Shown piece after piece: positions 23,417-26,621 of a DNA stretch of 26,621 nucleotides. Source of the DNA: VBAS01 sp964508655 (lineage in GTDB: Bacteria > Bacteroidota > Bacteroidia > Chitinophagales > Chitinophagaceae); the NCBI GenBank assembly GCA_964508655.1, contig CAZDUO010000053.1:1-26621 (forward strand), read 5' to 3'. The first letter of the stretch is position 1; every line of letters begins with the position of its first letter. The notes below the pieces were generated by a model that ran no database searches, was not told the DNA's origin, and worked only from the letters and a program-made list of their open reading frames with translations. Made by a program: the position numbers and the translations under genes.

Positions 23417-24109
23417 TTATTTTTTTCTTTTTCTGTACTTAAAATACTGTATTATGTAAAAAACTCCGCCGGATATGGCAGTTAAACCAAGAAATGGATT
23501 TGATACTCCATTATCTTTAAATATCATTACTAAAGAAATAACCAAAACAACACCGATTGCAAGAATTACAAAAACAGGAGAAGCCTCATTCTCATAGATC
23601 GATTTGGCTCTCTCGATTTTTGGCTGTTTATAGGTAAGCTTTTTATCTGAAGTTTCAGTTTCAGCAATTTTATTATGATATTCTATAAACTCAGGGAAAA
23701 TTTGTACAAATGAATCAAAATCATCTTTTGTAAATGTAAAATGCCAGAAATTTATTTCTGTATCATCAATAAGAGTAATCTGGAATAAATCAAAATTTTG
23801 ATCCTCCTGGTATTTATAACTTTTAATTTCTCTGAAAGATATTTTTCTGTCAGGGTTTTTATGGAAAATATATTGATGCAACCATTTTATAGTTAGAAAT
23901 TCCTTCGTTAAGGAGATTTCAATTTCCGCCCTTGAAATAAAACGTTGAAGAAATAATCCGATTCCAATCAAACAAATTGATGCAATAATATTAACACCTG
24001 TATCATCGGGAAGAATTTCATGAAAAAGTATTACACCCGGTATTACAATTAAAAGCATTGAAAAAATCGCCAATGCCCATGACGTTGATATTATCCAGTA
24101 AGATTTCAA
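23417..24109 (-). CDS. AT-rich four-TM membrane protein of unknown function
   Basis: The 230-residue product starts at TTG 24109, three bases after the stop of the amidohydrolase, so the two are probably co-transcribed. It has two TMs near residues 6-30 and 36-55, a central soluble part of about 125 residues with alternating strands (EIEISLTKEFLTIKWL, FREIKSYKYQ, FQITLIDDTEINFWHF), and two C-terminal TMs at about 178-198 and 202-222, ending in the basic YRKRKK. The soluble part could be a PH-like domain, by layout only. Two 60-base lines counted within it (23641, 23761) have 15 and 16 G+C, against 34 in a line of the next gene (24181). This contrast suggests foreign origin. The family is not recognised. 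Confidence 0.75.
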   Translation of the reverse strand: MKSYWIISTSWALAIFSMLLIVIPGVILFHEILPDDTGVNIIASICLIGIGLFLQRFISRAEIEISLTKEFLTIKWLHQYIFHKNPDRKISFREIKSYKYQEDQNFDLFQITLIDDTEINFWHFTFTKDDFDSFVQIFPEFIEYHNKIAETETSDKKLTYKQPKIERAKSIYENEASPVFVILAIGVVLVISLVMIFKDNGVSNPFLGLTAISGGVFYIIQYFKYRKRKK

Positions 24110-24112
24110 TTA

Positions 24113-25339
24113 TTATACTAATCTTTTTGATAAACTAAATTCCTCTTCAATCACTACCACCCCCGGCCTCTTCCCTTTTTCAAAACTCCCCAGCTCATCA
24201 TCCCATTGCAGGGCTTTAGCGCCGTTGAGGGTGGCCCATTTTAGCACCTGCTCCCGGATGGAAAAAGTTGAAAACTTTTCCAATCCTGCCAAAACCGTCT
24301 GTATTTCTTTCGCAATACTCAACTGCCAGTTGCTGCTGTAGCTATCTGTGCCGAGTACAATAGGACAATCGTTTTTTAAAAACATCTCAATAGGCGGTGT
24401 TTTGTTTTCAATATACAGGTTGGCATTTACACAAAGACACCAATAAAGTTTTAACCCGTTGGCGGCTGCATATTCTTTAGCCCACAATACATCTTCTTCA
24501 GGCATATAAGTATTGTGAACAAGAAAAATAGTTTGCCCGTTGTTGAAATGCGGCAGCACAGAGCGAATGCTGCTCAAACCTGTCACAGGAAACGGCGAGT
24601 TTTCGATACCGAAAATTTTAAACAGCTTCAGGTAATCGCCGCCGCCGGTTTTGTACAGCTCATCTTCGGCGGGATGCTCCTGGTTGTGAATCGAGATAAT
24701 TTGGTTTTTGGTTAATTGATTGATCAGTTGGAAAGTTTTTGGGCTGATGCTGTATGGTGCATGGGGAACCAGCGATGTACGATTTTTACTTTTTACTTTT
24801 TCCTTTTGACTTTCGAAAGCTTTTGCCACCTGCTGATAATGGATTATGTTTTCTTCCGCTTTCTCATCAGTGAAACCGAGCACCTCCACAAAATTCTGCC
24901 AGCGGATTTTGCTTTTGCTTTTTACTTCGGCTGTGTCGGCCGTATTGCCGATATCGCCGACCGCTACTATGCCACCGTCGTACATTTCTTTTTCAGCGTT
25001 TATAATTGCTTGCATTTTCTTTTTTACCGGATCTTCATAAGCCCCTCCTTCGGAGGGGTTTGGGGAGGTCTCCCTCTTGGTGACGACAGAACACAGGAAT
25101 TCAATCAAACCGGTATGCGGCGGTATCACATTTTTCAAGTGACTGAGCTCAAGATGGCAGTGACAGTTGATGAGTCCCGGTGAAAGAATGCCGCTGAAAG
25201 TCTGTACATCATCACCGGCTTCCGATGCAGGAACAATATCCTCCACCATGCCCGATTCATCGGTGATTAAAACCTTATCGCTGCCATGAAGGCGGTAGCC
25301 GTCGAATAACAGGTCTGCTTTAAACTTGAGTAAACCCAT
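24113..25339 (-). CDS. Metal-dependent amidohydrolase (cytosine-deaminase/ATZ-like superfamily)
   Basis: Predicted cytosolic hydrolase or deaminase with a TIM-barrel core. The 408 residues show the SPGLINCHCHLELSHL signature (metal ligands H60, H62), VPHAPYSISP (H193), SIHNQEHPAEDELY (H218), FLVHNTYM (H275) and LGTDSYSSN (D332), then a closing beta-sandwich piece (GSFEKGKRPGVVVIE). All metal-site residues appear present. Related enzymes deaminate purine-like compounds; the HLELSHL form recalls aminodeoxyfutalosine deaminases of menaquinone synthesis, but that is a weak guess with no menaquinone genes nearby. Three in-frame repeat relics are visible: residues 91-100 (palindrome), about 138-145 and about 177-186 (Lys/Ser-rich heptamer traces). 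The ATG at 25339 is clear. A membrane protein gene follows closely. Confidence 0.85.
   Translation of the reverse strand: MGLLKFKADLLFDGYRLHGSDKVLITDESGMVEDIVPASEAGDDVQTFSGILSPGLINCHCHLELSHLKNVIPPHTGLIEFLCSVVTKRETSPNPSEGGAYEDPVKKKMQAIINAEKEMYDGGIVAVGDIGNTADTAEVKSKSKIRWQNFVEVLGFTDEKAEENIIHYQQVAKAFESQKEKVKSKNRTSLVPHAPYSISPKTFQLINQLTKNQIISIHNQEHPAEDELYKTGGGDYLKLFKIFGIENSPFPVTGLSSIRSVLPHFNNGQTIFLVHNTYMPEEDVLWAKEYAAANGLKLYWCLCVNANLYIENKTPPIEMFLKNDCPIVLGTDSYSSNWQLSIAKEIQTVLAGLEKFSTFSIREQVLKWATLNGAKALQWDDELGSFEKGKRPGVVVIEEEFSLSKRLV
24783..24810. repeat. Heptamer array in the amidohydrolase gene
   Basis: Four adjacent 7-base units, TTTTTAC, TTTTTAC, TTTTTCC and TTTTGAC, lie in frame and encode a Lys/Ser-rich SQKEKVKSKN segment on the minus strand. 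A weaker trace (ATTTTGC, TTTTGC, TTTTTAC) lies at 24906-24925. Confidence 0.75.
25042..25075. repeat. CCCCTCC-TTC-GGAGGGG palindrome in the amidohydrolase gene
   Basis: Perfect 7-base arms CCCCTCC (25042-25048) and GGAGGGG (25052-25058), followed by TTTGGGGAGG. On the minus strand it reads CCTCCCCAAACCCCTCC..., encoding SPNPSEGGA. It matches a very common Bacteroidota palindrome as I recall it. Confidence 0.8.
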
Positions 25340-25353
25340 GCTGTGATTTCATT

Positions 25354-25361
25354 TAACTTTG
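25354..25361 (+). promoter_or_regulatory. Putative -7 element for prfA
   Basis: TAACTTTG matches TAnnTTTG exactly but lies 198 bases upstream of the prfA ATG. A nested palindrome separates the two, which could be a later insertion or a structured leader. Confidence 0.4.
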
Positions 25362-25423
25362 CTGCCCTTAATAACGATTTTAAGAATTCCGGAAGATAAA
25401 CTCCTTATTTGTTAATTGAATAA

Positions 25424-25515
25424 AAGCCTAACCAGGGCTTTGAAGATGAACGGTCACTGACGCTTCGGTCAGGATGCCGATATTTATCGTCGGCAAGCGT
25501 CGCAAGGGACGTTCA
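25424..25515. repeat. Nested inverted repeats in the prfA leader
   Basis: First a hairpin AAAGCC...GGCTTT (about 25425-25442). Then outer arms GAACG (25448-25452) and CGTTC (25510-25514), middle arms GACGCTT (25459-25465) and AAGCGTC (25495-25501), and an inner hairpin TGCCGA (25475-25480) with TCGGCA (25490-25495). CTGAC-GCTTCG-GTCAG (25457-25472) offers an alternative fold. No gene lies in 25340-25558. Confidence 0.7.
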
Positions 25516-25558
25516 ATCGGAGTTACCCAAGCCGGGACCATAAAAATAAAACTTTAGA

Positions 25559-26621
25559 ATGTTAGATCGCCTCGAAGCTATAAAAGCAAGGTTTGAACAG
25601 TTGGGCATTGCGCTGACCAACCCGGAAATTGTGGGCAACAACAAAAAATTTGCTGAAACAAGCAAAGAGTACCGCATTCTTGAAAAGATTGTTGCGGCGT
25701 ATGATGAATACAGAAAAGTGCTGGCCGATGAAAAGATGTACAGAGAGGCGCTGAACGGTGATGATGATGAGCTGAGGGAGCTGGCAAAAGAGGAGTTACC
25801 GGTTTGCGGTGAAAAAAAGGAAAAACTGGAGACGGCTATCCGCCAGATGCTGATACCGAAGGACCCACAAGATGAAAAGAACGCCATTATCGAAATTCGG
25901 GCAGGCACCGGTGGCGATGAAGCCAGCCTGTTTGCCGGCGATTTGCTACGGATGTACATCCGGTATTGTGAGCGGCGGGGTTGGAAGACAGCGATACTGA
26001 GTGAAAATGAAGGAACGGTAGGCGGCTATAAAGAAGTGCAGATGGAGGTGGTGGGAGAAGATGTGTATGGCACCCTGAAATTTGAAAGCGGGGTACACCG
26101 GGTGCAGCGGGTACCTGCCACCGAAGCCGGCGGGCGGGTGCACACTTCGGCGGCCACAGTAGCCGTAATGCCGGAGGCCGAAGAAGTGGATTTTGAACTG
26201 AAAGAAAGTGATGTAAAGATGGAAACAGCCCGCAGCGGCGGCGCCGGAGGTCAGAATGTGAACAAAGTGGAAACAAAAGTGATGCTGACACATATCCCGA
26301 CAGGTACAGTGGTAATTTGCCAGACCGAAAGAACCCAGCTTGGCAACCGGGAAAAAGCCATGCAAATGCTGCGTACCAAGCTGTATGAAGAACAGGTGCG
26401 GAAACAGGAAGAAGAAATAGCCCGGCACCGTAAAAGCCTGGTAAGCACCGGCGACCGCAGCGCCAAAATAAGGACTTACAATTATCCCCAGGGCCGGGTG
26501 ACCGATCACCGCATAAATCTAACTTCTTACAATCTTCCGGCCTTTATGAATGGTGATATACAGGAGTTTATTGAAGCCCTGCAGTTTGCCGAAAACTCTG
26601 AAAAACTGGCCCGGCAGAATT
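25559..26621 (+). CDS. prfA: Peptide chain release factor 1, last residues cut by window edge
   Basis: Recognises UAA and UAG and triggers peptide release on the ribosome. The ATG at 25559 opens a frame that stays open to the window end (354 codons), close to the normal 355-360 residues, so only a few codons are missing. It shows the N-terminal coiled coil, AIIEIRAGTGGDEASLF, the RF1-type anticodon motif PAT within VQRVPATEAGGRVHTSAA (RF2 would have SPF), and the catalytic GGQ in SGGAGGQNVNK. The C-terminal part has RTYNYPQGRVTDHRINL. There is no programmed frameshift, which also excludes RF2. It runs divergently from the amidohydrolase with a 219-base spacer holding nested palindromes. Confidence 0.97.
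   Translation, partial: MLDRLEAIKARFEQLGIALTNPEIVGNNKKFAETSKEYRILEKIVAAYDEYRKVLADEKMYREALNGDDDELRELAKEELPVCGEKKEKLETAIRQMLIPKDPQDEKNAIIEIRAGTGGDEASLFAGDLLRMYIRYCERRGWKTAILSENEGTVGGYKEVQMEVVGEDVYGTLKFESGVHRVQRVPATEAGGRVHTSAATVAVMPEAEEVDFELKESDVKMETARSGGAGGQNVNKVETKVMLTHIPTGTVVICQTERTQLGNREKAMQMLRTKLYEEQVRKQEEEIARHRKSLVSTGDRSAKIRTYNYPQGRVTDHRINLTSYNLPAFMNGDIQEFIEALQFAENSEKLARQN

Noticed and set aside
25559..26621. RF2 instead of RF1
   Set aside because: The anticodon motif is PAT rather than SPF and there is no programmed frameshift site.
1..26621. New defence, phage or secondary-metabolite system
   Set aside because: Nearly all genes are recognisable core functions; no integrase, transposase, nuclease-helicase cluster or biosynthetic cluster is visible.

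Overview
The window looks like chromosomal core sequence from a member of the Bacteroidota, most probably Chitinophagaceae or a close relative. This is inferred from three things. The protein set includes a PorZ-type T9SS protein with a C-terminal sorting domain, a DUF4369-TlpA lipoprotein, an HTH-less biotin ligase and LpxH. Copies of the Bacteroidota -7 promoter element TAnnTTTG lie just upstream of several genes. Ribosome-binding purine tracts are scarce, and several starts are TTG or GTG. Composition is moderate in G+C, except for one clearly AT-rich gene near 23.4-24.1 kb.

Layout. 1-762 (-): 3' truncated biotin-protein ligase. 959-6287 (+): rsfS, ftsH, an orphan LUD-domain protein, a gamma-glutamylcyclotransferase-like protein, lpxH and a secreted propeller-like protein, tightly packed. 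6327-7421 (+): MscS channel, which meets a MerR-type regulator (7424-7987, -) tail to tail. 8307-9278 (-): M23 peptidase, separated from the regulator by a 319-base spacer full of repeats. 9433-13046 (+): alaS with an overlapping M28 peptidase. 13062-13175 (-): a 37-residue membrane protein. 13289-13802 (+): broken GNAT acetyltransferase. 13916-14974: double-PDZ periplasmic protein with a clear promoter and terminator. 15120-17777: gatB and a TlpA-like lipoprotein. 17842-20187 (-): RND/MMPL exporter. 20293-23378 (+): porZ and recO. 23417-25339 (-): amidohydrolase followed by an AT-rich four-TM protein. 25559-end (+): prfA, running off the window.

Most of this is housekeeping. Translation: rsfS silences ribosomes, alaS charges tRNA, gatB makes Gln-tRNA/Asn-tRNA, prfA terminates. 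Envelope: lpxH for lipid A, mscS, M23 peptidase, PorZ, the RND exporter. Protein quality control and redox: ftsH, PDZ protein, TlpA-like protein. I see no defence island, prophage, CRISPR array, insertion sequence, tRNA or rRNA.

The one signal that the gene list does not explain is a population of short repeats and palindromes. Several sit in frame inside conserved enzymes: a heptamer array in birA, imperfect palindromes in lpxH and the amidohydrolase, heptamer traces in the amidohydrolase, and probably a palindrome in recO. Others fill the spacers before merR, recO and prfA. This resembles, in outcome, the protein-invading palindromic elements described in Rickettsia. It is the best candidate here for something under-described. 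That these motifs recur elsewhere in the genome is from memory of Bacteroidota sequences and could not be tested here.
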